A model generated the notes under the pieces. It worked only from the letters and a program-made list of their open reading frames with translations, searched no databases and was not told where the DNA came from. Shown piece by piece: positions 43,179 through 52,602 of a stretch of DNA of 64,000 nt. Source of the stretch: Desulfobacteraceae bacterium (GTDB lineage Bacteria > Desulfobacterota > Desulfobacteria > Desulfobacterales > Desulfobacteraceae); the NCBI GenBank assembly GCA_024225635.1, contig JAAEMK010000847.1:1-64000 (forward strand), given 5' to 3'. The first letter of the stretch is position 1; every line of letters starts with the position of its first letter. The position numbers were made by a program, and so were the translations under genes.

Positions 43179-44432
43179 TTAATTCATTTTGAAGGATTTA
43201 GCTTTTAAGTACGCTTTTGAATAAATTTCTATCAATTGCCTATAGTGGACTTCTGCATTTAACTCCTGCGCAGCAAATTTCCGGGCATTTTTACCCATTT
43301 CCGGAATCCTTGCTTTATATTTCAGCATAAGCCCTATTTTATCTTTTAAATCGGCCACATCACCTGAGGTATAGTTTATTCCGGTTTCCCAATCCTTGAC
43401 AAGTTCGCTTATCCCCCCGATTCGCGCACCGACAACAGGTTTGCCCAACGCAAAAGCTTCGATCACGGTGCGGGGATTATTCTCATAACATTCAGAAGGA
43501 ATGACCATGAACATGGCGTTTTTTATATCATTGTGCAGATCCATTCCCGTTTTGTATCCGGCAAACCCAACATTCCTTATTTTTTCAAACTGAACTTTTT
43601 TCCGCAACTCATCCTTCAACGGACCGTCACCAATGATTTTCAATTTAACATCAATATCTTTCACTGCATTGATTAATGTTTCTACGCCTTTTTCTTGGGA
43701 CAATCTACCCACATAGACGATGAGATCATCTTTCCATTTATAGGCAGGCTGAAAGTCCCCGACATCCACACAATTGGAAAGGTGAACCGCCTCTCCTTTG
43801 AAACCCATTTCCTGAACCTTGTTCTTTAAAAAACAACTTGGTGATATGTAAATATCAATTTTGTCGTATATATGAAGCATTTTGTGATGTAAATACATTT
43901 CACACACATTCACAATACTTTTAAACAAGTTTCCCTTGTTACATTTGTTAATTCCACAGTGATAATAATGGCCTTTGCTGCATTTTTCACAGATCTTGCC
44001 TTGGGCAAGCATACTGTATGTCGGGCAGACCATTTTGTAGTCATGCATAGTCATCACTGTTGGAATATTTTGTTTTTTTATAACATCCAGTACAGAAGGA
44101 CTTATCTGATGGGCAAAATTGTTTAAATGCACTATATCCGGTTCGATTCTTTTAAGCAGGGCTGTAATTTTTTTCCGTGCTTCAAACGAATAGAGAATAT
44201 TCAATGCCGAAATTGTTTTAGAACGTAACCCGGATATGGTACCATAATCAATTTGTGGAACAAAATAATCCTGAAAGGGATAATCTGGATTGTTCGAATG
44301 GTTCATACCCCAAAAAAAAACTTCATGGCCATGTGCCGCAAGGATCTTTCCGGTTGTCAGGGTACTGATGGCATCTCCGCCCTTGGGATAAAGAAACTTG
44401 TTAATAAGAAGTATTTTCATTTTGTTAACCAT
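43179..44432 (-). CDS. Glycosyltransferase family 4
   Basis: 417 residues; an ATG four codons in (44420) is an alternative start. KILLINKFLYPKGGDAIST at the N-terminus, LIVYVGRLSQEKGVETLI, KIIGDGPLKDEL and PSECYENNPRTVIEAFALGKPVVG in the C-terminal donor domain. A Cys-rich insert (CEKCSKGHYYHCGINKC) in the acceptor domain may bind a metal, a feature of one GT4 subgroup. Function in repeat-unit assembly; donor unknown. It begins 4 bp after the preceding glycosyltransferase gene. Confidence 0.92.
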   Translation of the reverse strand: MVNKMKILLINKFLYPKGGDAISTLTTGKILAAHGHEVFFWGMNHSNNPDYPFQDYFVPQIDYGTISGLRSKTISALNILYSFEARKKITALLKRIEPDIVHLNNFAHQISPSVLDVIKKQNIPTVMTMHDYKMVCPTYSMLAQGKICEKCSKGHYYHCGINKCNKGNLFKSIVNVCEMYLHHKMLHIYDKIDIYISPSCFLKNKVQEMGFKGEAVHLSNCVDVGDFQPAYKWKDDLIVYVGRLSQEKGVETLINAVKDIDVKLKIIGDGPLKDELRKKVQFEKIRNVGFAGYKTGMDLHNDIKNAMFMVIPSECYENNPRTVIEAFALGKPVVGARIGGISELVKDWETGINYTSGDVADLKDKIGLMLKYKARIPEMGKNARKFAAQELNAEVHYRQLIEIYSKAYLKAKSFKMN

Positions 44433-44436
44433 CTAT

Positions 44437-45591
44437 TCAGTTTGATTTTTCATTGGTAATTTTATTATCAATGAAAGAATAATAGATATCTCCGTATCTC
44501 TCAGCCATTTTGTAATTTGAGAACCGATCCTGCACAAAGAGTCTGCCGGAATCATCATGATTTTTTCTGTATTTTTGAAAATAAAGGATGGCTTCCACCA
44601 TTTTACGGATATTTCCAAAGGGTACAAGTTTTCCCATAGGGCAACCTGAAAGTATTTCCTTCAGCCCATGGATATCGAAGGCAACGACAGGTACATTCAT
44701 GGAAAGTGCTTCAATGGCGGTTAATCCTAGAGATTCAACTTTGGAAGGAACAATCAAAATATCAATTTGTTCTAAAAAAGACTTTACATCGGAAACCCAT
44801 CCAAGAAAATCAAAATCATTTTCGACATTTAACTCTTTGCAAAGCTGTTCTGTAACAGATCGGTCCGGGCCGTCCCCTGCAATTACAAATTTAAACTCGA
44901 GGTTATGCTGATCTCTCATTTCCCGTGCAATCAAGGGAAGAAAGTCAACCCCCTTATATTTATTGACAATTCGGCCAACATATCCGATGGTTAGATTGCT
45001 ATTCTTATTTTTCCGTTTCTTCAAATTCTGTTTAAAAGAAATAGTGTCTATTCCTAGATGAATTACGCCTATCTTTGAATCCGGTAAGCTGTAAGCGATT
45101 TTAAGCGCTTCGAAACTTGCGGTTGAATTGGCAGCGACATAATCACAAAACAAAAAATCGAACCATTCAACTGCCTTACGCCATTTTTCCCCGACACCTA
45201 ATGAACGCTTCAAAGCACAACCATGTTCAGTATTGAGTATTGGCCTGCGGATAAGCATTTTAATAATTGGGCGGGTTAAGAGGGGAACAATATGGTCATG
45301 AATGATATGTGGGTTAAACTTCCTTAGTTCTTTGAGTAACTCAAATCGACCTTGGACATCAAAACCATTTTTCCATTTTAAGAACTCGGTTTTAAAACCC
45401 ATCCGTTGTATGTTTTTAGCAAAATGCCCAGGATTACCGGAAAGATAGTAGAACCGCATGTCAAATAGTCTGCGGTCGAGCGTAGCGGCTATATCGGTTA
45501 ACAAACGTTCTGCCCCTCCGATTCCATCCTTCCATATAATTGTCGCAATTTTAATTTTACCGGGAAAAGCATTTTTAAATTGCATCGGCAT
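44437..45591 (-). CDS. Glycosyltransferase family 4
   Basis: 384 residues from the ATG at 45591, which overlaps the upstream GT2 gene by 17 bp; AGGAG lies 14 nt upstream. KIKIATIIWKDGIGGAERLL is the acceptor-side glycine motif, TIGYVGRIVNKYKGVDFL opens the donor domain, and VPSKVESLGLTAIEALSMNVPVV holds the EX7E catalytic element. Second of three consecutive glycosyltransferases of the locus. Confidence 0.92.
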   Translation of the reverse strand: MPMQFKNAFPGKIKIATIIWKDGIGGAERLLTDIAATLDRRLFDMRFYYLSGNPGHFAKNIQRMGFKTEFLKWKNGFDVQGRFELLKELRKFNPHIIHDHIVPLLTRPIIKMLIRRPILNTEHGCALKRSLGVGEKWRKAVEWFDFLFCDYVAANSTASFEALKIAYSLPDSKIGVIHLGIDTISFKQNLKKRKNKNSNLTIGYVGRIVNKYKGVDFLPLIAREMRDQHNLEFKFVIAGDGPDRSVTEQLCKELNVENDFDFLGWVSDVKSFLEQIDILIVPSKVESLGLTAIEALSMNVPVVAFDIHGLKEILSGCPMGKLVPFGNIRKMVEAILYFQKYRKNHDDSGRLFVQDRFSNYKMAERYGDIYYSFIDNKITNEKSN

Positions 45592-46459
45592 AAGTTTTGT
45601 ATTGCTCCTGTTTAGCTTGGAAATCAATATTTTGAAAAACGGTGTTAAGCATGCCTAAAGTGTACGTAACGAAATAACAATACAATTTTAATATGAAAAA
45701 CGTACAGCGTGTTGAAACTTCACCTGAATATTTGAGGTGATATCTTTGCGCGGAGTGCATTTCATGGATAAATTTGATTTTTGACACATCCGTCGCTGAT
45801 GAAGTCCCTTGATTTAGCCTGAAAAGAATCTCAGGCGTTATATAGCTAAAAATATTTTTTGATTCGGCTCTCCTGCAAAGATCAAGTTCTTCATAAAATA
45901 GAAAATATTTTTCATCAAAACCTCCAATATGGTTCATTGTTCTCTTATTTGTTAGAATAAAAGAACCACTTATCCAATCGACCAATGTCGGCCCACTTAA
46001 ACCTTTTAAGATTGTCTTTTCAGATAACAGGTTAACCCGTCTAAATATGCGCGCTAAATTGAATAGCGCAAGGCGCAGGAAGTCGAATATAAGTGTTGGG
46101 TGGCATCTTGCAGTTGACCATTCAATCGGTTGTCCTGATAGAATGACTTCTTTGGTCAACGTGGTGGCCAAATCGAAATCAAACCTTTCAATCGTCACGT
46201 CGGGATTCATGGCAATAATGGTTTCATTCCGGGCAATTTTGACGCCTAAATTAATAGCTGCCCCGTAACCGATATTTTTTGAGGGATAAACAATCCGTAC
46301 CAAAGGGATTTTAAACTCCGACAGATCCTCATTGGAATTATCGACCAGGATAATTTCATCTATATCTTTAATTTTTTGGGTAATATTGGCAAGAAAAGAT
46401 GGGATTAAGTGTTTTGAATAATACAAAACAGCTATGACGGTCACTGGAACTTTTTTCAT
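45575..46459 (-). CDS. Glycosyltransferase family 2 (rhamnosyltransferase-like)
   Basis: 294 residues, GT-A fold. VTVIAVLYYSKHLIPSFL, ILVDNSNEDL, NIGYGAAINLGVKIA and the AMNPDV metal site, then FDEKYFLFYEELDLCRRA. This set is typical of WbbL-type rhamnosyltransferases, so rhamnose is a reasonable guess for the donor. Overlaps the polymerase gene by 4 bp and the following GT4 gene by 17 bp. Confidence 0.9.
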   Translation of the reverse strand: MKKVPVTVIAVLYYSKHLIPSFLANITQKIKDIDEIILVDNSNEDLSEFKIPLVRIVYPSKNIGYGAAINLGVKIARNETIIAMNPDVTIERFDFDLATTLTKEVILSGQPIEWSTARCHPTLIFDFLRLALFNLARIFRRVNLLSEKTILKGLSGPTLVDWISGSFILTNKRTMNHIGGFDEKYFLFYEELDLCRRAESKNIFSYITPEILFRLNQGTSSATDVSKIKFIHEMHSAQRYHLKYSGEVSTRCTFFILKLYCYFVTYTLGMLNTVFQNIDFQAKQEQYKTYADAI

Positions 46460-47886
46460 CGTATTTTTTCCATCCTGTTCCCCAAAGCACTATCTTTTGA
46501 TATAAAAAGCAAATAGAAAAAAACACCAGAGTAGACCAGCATTCTTACCACGATAATATTATTTAATGTTGGGGTAGCCAATGTGTAAACAAAGATAAAA
46601 AATAGAACCTCATAATTAAATTTTTCAAAACCCGTATCATGTTTCAATACCATATTTGTGTCCCCAAATGACTTAACGATGAAAAAAGTAAGCAGCAATA
46701 CCCCCTGAAGACCAAAATAGATGACAGTCGTTATGCCGTTAACATCAATTATATAATAATAACAATGCTCTGCGATCATATCTACCGGATTGTTTGGATA
46801 GTTTGTTTTACTAAAAAGGCCGATACCGGTCAAAGGTGAATTATGCCATAGCAGATCTATGAAATATTGAACACCATTTTTTCTAATGGCAATATTCCCT
46901 TTTTCAGAACCAAGCTCAGTTGTGGTTTGGCGGACAATTTTTCCTGCGGGAGTGTTGAGCAGGATCCCGGTTGAAGATCCGGATAAAAGGAATATGGCAA
47001 TTAAGGAAACTGTTGCACAAAGAAACATTATTTTTTTTTCGGTGACTTTGCGCCCCACCCACAATGCAAAGGCTACTAAAAGTCCCAATATTGCAGCCCT
47101 GGTCATGATTATAAATCCAAGGGTGAATAGCCCTAATACAAGTAGAAACAAATACCACAAGCGCTGCGGGTTAAATTTGGGCAAATACTGATACCTGATA
47201 AAAGAATAAATGACAGAAAACACTATCAGGAAAGTACCTATATTAATACGAAGTAACCCTGCCCGCTCCTGATTGATGGCATAAAAGTTTGAAAAGATGA
47301 CACCACCACCCAGAGAAACTTCAATGATTAACAAAAGAGCTATGATACCTCCAAGCCATGCGAGATATTTCATAAAGTCGTAGCATTCTTTTCGATTGGC
47401 TCCGACAGCAACCATAAAGAAATAACTTAAAAATAGCAAATATTTTCTGGCAACGGTTAAACCTACCGTCATTGGTTGACCAAACGTCAAGGCAGAACCA
47501 AAATACAAAGAAATTACGATTGCAAAGAGAAAAAGAAGAATGGCAATAGCATAAGGAGAGTGGTCTCGAACAATGTGGTGCCACACTTTGCGGACATTTA
47601 GCAGAATAATGGGCAGCATCAATCCAATTCCTATATCAGACAGCAGCCTTTGGCGAAAGCCGAAGGTATAAATATCAAAGCAATCTTCAGCAAAAAAAAT
47701 GATTATCATCAGAGAAACTGCAGGAAATCTCCGGGAAAAACGAATCCAGCCCAGAAGCCCCAAAAGGAGAAAAGGGGTAAATAGTATTTTACTTCCCGTC
47801 ACGGAAATATTAGCCGCAACAATTGCCCCCGCAATAGTCAGGGACCAAGTAATAATTTTGTCTTTTGTCAGAAGGTTGGAATTCAT
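46456..47886 (-). CDS. O-antigen polymerase/ligase-family membrane protein (Wzy-like)
   Basis: 476 residues with about ten to twelve hydrophobic helices and a periplasmic loop containing NSPLTGIGLFSKTNYPNNPV, the Wzy_C-like region. In a Wzx/Wzy pathway it would polymerise the flipped repeat unit in the periplasm. A second, TPR-fused member is encoded at 26365-28683. Its end overlaps the GT2 gene by 4 bp. Confidence 0.85.
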   Translation of the reverse strand: MNSNLLTKDKIITWSLTIAGAIVAANISVTGSKILFTPFLLLGLLGWIRFSRRFPAVSLMIIIFFAEDCFDIYTFGFRQRLLSDIGIGLMLPIILLNVRKVWHHIVRDHSPYAIAILLFLFAIVISLYFGSALTFGQPMTVGLTVARKYLLFLSYFFMVAVGANRKECYDFMKYLAWLGGIIALLLIIEVSLGGGVIFSNFYAINQERAGLLRINIGTFLIVFSVIYSFIRYQYLPKFNPQRLWYLFLLVLGLFTLGFIIMTRAAILGLLVAFALWVGRKVTEKKIMFLCATVSLIAIFLLSGSSTGILLNTPAGKIVRQTTTELGSEKGNIAIRKNGVQYFIDLLWHNSPLTGIGLFSKTNYPNNPVDMIAEHCYYYIIDVNGITTVIYFGLQGVLLLTFFIVKSFGDTNMVLKHDTGFEKFNYEVLFFIFVYTLATPTLNNIIVVRMLVYSGVFFYLLFISKDSALGNRMEKIR

Positions 47887-47960
47887 GGGTTTATTGGGCT
47901 ATTTTGCTTTGCTTGAAAGGTTGTGTCGGCTGCACTAAATATGGTAGAGATGTCATACAA

Positions 47961-49220
47961 TTACGGTTTTAAAAAGTTGATAACGAAATCATTAAAAGTT
48001 TCCAAGGCTATGTTGAATGCATTTTTATCAGCTTCTTTGATTCTAATTTTATTGCGAGTCATATTATTGAATAGACTTTCAAGTTTGTTGATCACGTAAT
48101 CCGGTTCTCTGCTTGGTGGAACCTCATCTTTGAAAAAAGATTGCAATTTTATTGAAAATTCTGTCAAGCCTAATTGCTGCAATGTTTTATGCGTTTTATG
48201 TTCATAGGAAAGTCCCAGAAATGGTGTATTCTGTTTAATTGAAAATACAATAGAGTGAAATCGTGCAGATACCAAACATAAAGAATTACGGATTATGCAT
48301 TCCTGGGTATATGAATCAAATGTGTCAGCTAAGCATTCAACTAAGTTTGAATCTTCACATAATGAAATTATTTTCTTACAATATTTTTTATCGTTGTTCT
48401 TCGCATACAGATGGGGCAATAAAAATACTTTTATCTTTTTCGATGTAAAAAAAGATATAATATCAACATATAATTTATCTAACAAGTCCTCATTAGCCTT
48501 ATCATACCACGGATGCCATAAACCAAGGGCATTAATCGTAACAACGGCATAATTATTTTTTCCTTGTTCCCGTACGTTGCGGACACTGCAGGAAGATACA
48601 GTGTTTCTATCAAGAAAAACGCAATCAACCGTAGGCTTGTGGGTGATATCATTATGATTTGCGTAGTACTGGCTGCCTGTATCCCGCAGAGAAACATAGT
48701 CTAAATTTCCCAAAATAGATTTGGCTGTTTTTCGAAATAGTTTATTTTTAAAACCTTCAGCTTCAGGGAGAGGGCCATATGACCTTGCATAAAATGCAGT
48801 TGGTTTCTTTAGTTCTTGTGAGACAAATAATCTCCACAACAGATTCCAGGATTTATATGGACCTATATCTACGCCTCCCGGTGCATTAATAACACGATCT
48901 GATTCTTGGATCAGCTTAGATTCTTCCCTCAAGGATGAAGAAGTTTTAATCAGCAGTTTACTCAAAACAAAAGGCAGGAGAAATGTAAGGTAAATTACTT
49001 TCCTTTCCCAGAAGTTGAGTCTTTTGGAAGACCTGTGATTAATTTTCACATGAGGATAATCGGCCAACAGGGTGATCTTTTCCTCTGGCGAGATTGTTCC
49101 GTTGTATAAAATTGTAATCTCAGATATCAAACCGGTATTAATTAACGCTTCTAACATGGATCTGCCTATGGCTTCGTCTCCACGATTTGAAACAGCCAGT
49201 GACATTAAGAGGACCTTCAT
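47961..49220 (-). CDS. Polysaccharide pyruvyl transferase-family protein
   Basis: 419 residues. SLAVSNRGDEAIGRSMLEAL at the N-terminus, YARSYGPLPE, and SARFHSIVFSIKQNTPFLGLSY near the C-terminus match the CsaB/WcaK pyruvyl transferase family. It would add a pyruvate ketal from phosphoenolpyruvate, giving acidic polymer. It overlaps the flippase gene by 4 bp (ATGA-type coupling). Confidence 0.9.
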   Translation of the reverse strand: MKVLLMSLAVSNRGDEAIGRSMLEALINTGLISEITILYNGTISPEEKITLLADYPHVKINHRSSKRLNFWERKVIYLTFLLPFVLSKLLIKTSSSLREESKLIQESDRVINAPGGVDIGPYKSWNLLWRLFVSQELKKPTAFYARSYGPLPEAEGFKNKLFRKTAKSILGNLDYVSLRDTGSQYYANHNDITHKPTVDCVFLDRNTVSSCSVRNVREQGKNNYAVVTINALGLWHPWYDKANEDLLDKLYVDIISFFTSKKIKVFLLPHLYAKNNDKKYCKKIISLCEDSNLVECLADTFDSYTQECIIRNSLCLVSARFHSIVFSIKQNTPFLGLSYEHKTHKTLQQLGLTEFSIKLQSFFKDEVPPSREPDYVINKLESLFNNMTRNKIRIKEADKNAFNIALETFNDFVINFLKP

Positions 49221-50563
49221 TTAAATTCCTTTTTTGGAGAAAACAGTAACCAGCTCGTAGAAAGCAGAGCACCTATGGCGAAGCACCATGCAAAAGAACA
49301 TATTGTACCTCCTGGATAATAGAAATAAATAATTCCTATTGGGACAAGTGTGCCACTTGCTTTGAGAAGATGGGCAATTAGTATTCTATTAATGAACCCC
49401 ATACCCATTAAGGTGTAATACTTGATTAATCCGAAAACGCTGATAAAATAAGAGATTAACATAATTTCAAATACATCGGTTATCATAGAATTGTAATCTG
49501 CGCTTAACCATATTCTAAAAATATCTTCAGCAAACATCAATACTATGAGATATAGAGGTATCGCGCAAAAATAAATAATACGGTATGCTTTTGAAATAAT
49601 GCTTTCGATCCTGAGGTTACTTTCCGGACTCCAGCTTGAGGAGAGTCGGCTGATCTCCGGCATTAGTGCTTTGAATGCAACTTCAAAAAGGCTGCGAGTT
49701 TGCATCCCTATACGATAAGCCAATTCAAAAACAGGAACTCCTTCAACACCGATCAATCTGGTAATCGCAATTTTAGTAATAGGGAGAACAATCATAGTCG
49801 ACATGTAACCCATGAAGATTGTACTACAGAAAGACATCATTCTCTGAAGACTTTGCCAGGAAAAAGATTTTATTGACAGCAGATCAATGTGAACTATCCG
49901 ATTAATACGTATAAAATCAAGAGCAAAAACAACCACATAAGCAACAGCATTCGCTAATAAAAGGCTGACAATGCCTTTATCTGCTATTAATAAAGGTATT
50001 GATATGAGTAATGGCAAAATTTGGAGCGTTGATTGGGAATAGTTTGCGAGATCAATACGACCGATCCCTGCTAAAACAGAGTTTAAAATTTGGTAGGCTA
50101 ATACACCGATACTAAATATAGCCATATAGGTCAGCAAACCAGCAACGAGAACTAAATTTTCGCCTTGCAGCCCCATCAAAGCAGCAATCTGCCGCTTAAA
50201 AACTATGCTTGATCCCAAAAGCGGAACGCTTATAACCGTCAACATGGACAATGCGGTAATAAAATAAGCTTGAATCGCTTCAACATTGTTTCTTCCATAT
50301 TCTTCAGCAACAAGTTTGTTAATGGCTGTACCGATACCTAACAGCCCCATTTGGGCAAAGGTTAAAATTGTAGAAAGTATCAGCCAAACCCCATACTGTT
50401 CATATCCTAAAAAATGGATATATATCGGGTATTTTATTGCGGACGCAACAATCCCGATCCCCATTGAAATAGCCCCGGATAGCATGTTTAACCGCAATTG
50501 TGAAAAAAACAGTTGTTTAAAACGTGATAGAACTATTGAAAGAGGGGATAATTCTTTTTTCAC
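49217..50563 (-). CDS. Polysaccharide flippase (Wzx-like, MATE/MOP superfamily)
   Basis: 448 residues with about twelve to fourteen hydrophobic helices; MLSGAISMGIGIVASAIKYP and LGYEQYGVWLILSTILTFAQMG match the N-terminal part of polysaccharide transport flippases. It moves the lipid-linked repeat unit across the inner membrane. The GTG start at 50563 has a weak GAGA site. First gene of the exopolysaccharide run in transcription order; the structured region just upstream may control it. Confidence 0.9.
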   Translation of the reverse strand: MKKELSPLSIVLSRFKQLFFSQLRLNMLSGAISMGIGIVASAIKYPIYIHFLGYEQYGVWLILSTILTFAQMGLLGIGTAINKLVAEEYGRNNVEAIQAYFITALSMLTVISVPLLGSSIVFKRQIAALMGLQGENLVLVAGLLTYMAIFSIGVLAYQILNSVLAGIGRIDLANYSQSTLQILPLLISIPLLIADKGIVSLLLANAVAYVVVFALDFIRINRIVHIDLLSIKSFSWQSLQRMMSFCSTIFMGYMSTMIVLPITKIAITRLIGVEGVPVFELAYRIGMQTRSLFEVAFKALMPEISRLSSSWSPESNLRIESIISKAYRIIYFCAIPLYLIVLMFAEDIFRIWLSADYNSMITDVFEIMLISYFISVFGLIKYYTLMGMGFINRILIAHLLKASGTLVPIGIIYFYYPGGTICSFAWCFAIGALLSTSWLLFSPKKEFK

Positions 50564-50639
50564 TTTTTTGATTCTCTACAGCTCGATTTTGGTTATATTC
50601 TCATTTTGGGACAATCATAGCATTTTTTATCCCTGAAGG

Positions 50640-50763
50640 ATTCTTACATCTAATCCTCCATGACATATGAATTGTAGGCAGCTCCGCTTGGTCGGTTACA
50701 TGACCGACTTTGGGCAGCAGGCATTGGGAACGGCGGATTTCAACCGGTTGAGCCGTTCCAGAC
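50640..50763 (-). promoter_or_regulatory. Structured leader upstream of the exopolysaccharide locus, with a start-stop element
   Basis: Within the 223-bp gap before the flippase, the minus strand shows two hairpins: GGAACGGC with GCCGTTCC enclosing the palindrome TCAACCGGTTGA (50728-50762), and GTCGGT with ACCGAC (about 50691-50712). Downstream is GGAGG (50659-50655) 5 nt before ATGTAA (50649-50644), a start codon followed at once by a stop. No T-run follows the hairpins. A leader regulating the operon is possible; it may alternatively be the tail of the PilZ transcript. Confidence 0.4.
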
Positions 50764-50786
50764 AACAGAAAACAGCCTCAAAAACA

Positions 50787-51164
50787 CTACATTAAGTACT
50801 TGGATTCAAGTAATTTCAGGAAGTTGAGGGTTTCCACATGGTTCTCCTGCCTGCCGGAGCCGTAGGCATTGAAGGAGACGCCGTTCTGATACCGGTAGCT
50901 TGCTTCCCGGTTTCTTGATATCCACCGTACAACGGCCTTGATCTCCTTGGAGTGATCAAGGCCGGGGAAGTTGATTCGGAGCGTGAGCCGGGAACCTGCG
51001 GGAATCTTATGGTTGCTGAGAAACTTGAGCCCTCCCCTGCTGATGTCGAGGACGGGGTAGTAGTCCCGGGAGAATTCGCCCTTTCCCCATAAAAGCGGCT
51101 TTTCTTTATAGTGAAGGGTTGTTCCCCTGACATTGAATCGCTGGCATTGTCGTTTCTTCAACAT
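50787..51164 (-). CDS. PilZ-domain protein (c-di-GMP receptor)
   Basis: 125 residues, single PilZ domain. The N-terminal KKRQCQRFNV corresponds to the RxxxR motif (arginines/lysines that clasp c-di-GMP) and LDISRGGLKF is the D/NxSxxG motif. AGGAA lies just before the ATG. It precedes the exopolysaccharide locus on the same strand by 223 bp, so it could couple polysaccharide output to c-di-GMP. Between it and glmM there are 34 bp. Confidence 0.88.
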   Translation of the reverse strand: MLKKRQCQRFNVRGTTLHYKEKPLLWGKGEFSRDYYPVLDISRGGLKFLSNHKIPAGSRLTLRINFPGLDHSKEIKAVVRWISRNREASYRYQNGVSFNAYGSGRQENHVETLNFLKLLESKYLM

Positions 51165-51198
51165 TCTTTTCCTGTTTGAGGTTGCAGGCGGCGGCGGA

Positions 51199-52578
51199 TC
51201 AGATGGCCGCGGCCTTTATGGAGTCACAGATCCTGAGGCAGTACGCTTCGGTTATCCGGGGGTCGGGCCCTTCGACCATGACACGGAGCAGGGGCTGGGT
51301 GCCCGAGTACCTGACAAGGACGCGGCCCGAGTCCTTGAGGGCCTGTTCCACACTTTCAATTTCATCCGCTATGGTTTTAATCTTCATGAAATCGGGCCTG
51401 GACGCATCGACTTCCACGTTCATGAGCACCTGGGGATAGACGGTCATGACCGATGCGAGCTCGGAGAGGGCTTTTCCCGTGTCTGCCATCACCCGGATAA
51501 GGCGCAGGGCCGACAGGATTCCGTCTCCCGTGGTGTGGAATTCGGAAAATATCATGTGCCCGGAATCCTCACCTCCCATGACGGCGCCGGTTTCCCACAT
51601 CTCCTTGAGTACTTCCCTGTCACCGACCCCTGTTTTCAGATGGTCGATGCCAAGGGTCTTAAGGGCCATTGAAAGGCCGATGTTGCTCATGACGGTACTG
51701 ACCACGAGATTGTTTTTCAATCTTCCCAGGCTTTTGGCATGGCTTGCGCAGATAGCGAGGATCGTATCCCCGGTTATTTTAACGCCGTTTTCATCCACGG
51801 CGATCAAACGGTCGGCATCGCCGTCAAAGGCAAGGCCCAGGTCGGCCCCTTTGGCCGCGACCCGCTGGGAGAGGGCCTCTGTATGCTGGGAGCCGCACTG
51901 GTGATTGATATTCTTCCCGTCCGGGGTGTTAAAGAGGAATTCAACATCAAACGGAAGTTTGGAAAATAGCATGGGCGCCACCCTGGACGCGGCACCGTTG
52001 GAACAGTCGATAACCATGCTGAAGCGTTTGGGGGCAGGCGCTGTTTCATTGGCGTCTTTTTCAAAGCTGTTCCGCAGGAACGCTGCATAGCGCTCCGACG
52101 CGTCACCAAGCCTTGCAATGGTGCCTGTTTCAATGACAGGATCATTGTTTCCAGTGTCAGGCTCCCGGTTGCCCGGTTCCAGGATGTATGCTTCAATCTC
52201 CGCTTCTTCCCCATCGGTGAGTTTATGCCCGCCGGATTTGAAAATCTTTATTCCATTGTCATGGAAGGGATTGTGGGATGCGGAAAGCACAACGCCTGCA
52301 CCGGCGCCTTTTACGGTTGCGGCAAGAAACGCCACTCCCGGTGTGGGAATGACACCTGCAAGCAGTACATCGATCCCCATGGAGGTGATGCCTGCGGCAA
52401 GGGCCGACTCGAGCATGTCACCCGACAGCCGTGTATCCTTGCCGATGATAACAATGCCTGCGCCCTGTTTTTTTACAAAGCGTGCAACAGCCTGCCCTGT
52501 TTTCAGGGCCACCGAAGCCGTCATGGGGTAGCGGTTTGCAAGTCCCCGTATTCCGTCTGTACCAAATAGTTTTCCCAT
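51199..52578 (-). CDS. glmM: Phosphoglucosamine mutase
   Basis: 459 residues; interconverts glucosamine 6- and 1-phosphate for UDP-GlcNAc. GTDGIRG at the N-terminus, phospho-Ser site LSASHNPFHDNGIK, metal loop FDGDADRLIAV, sugar-binding GEDSGHMIF and phosphate-binding RYSGTQPLLRVM are all present. It provides precursors for peptidoglycan and probably for the exopolysaccharide. It follows the beta-helix acyltransferase gene by 24 bp. Confidence 0.96.
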   Translation of the reverse strand: MGKLFGTDGIRGLANRYPMTASVALKTGQAVARFVKKQGAGIVIIGKDTRLSGDMLESALAAGITSMGIDVLLAGVIPTPGVAFLAATVKGAGAGVVLSASHNPFHDNGIKIFKSGGHKLTDGEEAEIEAYILEPGNREPDTGNNDPVIETGTIARLGDASERYAAFLRNSFEKDANETAPAPKRFSMVIDCSNGAASRVAPMLFSKLPFDVEFLFNTPDGKNINHQCGSQHTEALSQRVAAKGADLGLAFDGDADRLIAVDENGVKITGDTILAICASHAKSLGRLKNNLVVSTVMSNIGLSMALKTLGIDHLKTGVGDREVLKEMWETGAVMGGEDSGHMIFSEFHTTGDGILSALRLIRVMADTGKALSELASVMTVYPQVLMNVEVDASRPDFMKIKTIADEIESVEQALKDSGRVLVRYSGTQPLLRVMVEGPDPRITEAYCLRICDSIKAAAI

Positions 52579-52602
52579 GTATGGACCTGTCTTGTATCGA
52601 TG

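Noticed and set aside
26365-50563. Exosortase gene to go with the PEP-CTERM-like protein
   Set aside because: None of the membrane proteins of the locus shows an EpsH/exosortase pattern; the enzyme must be elsewhere or the tail is not processed that way.
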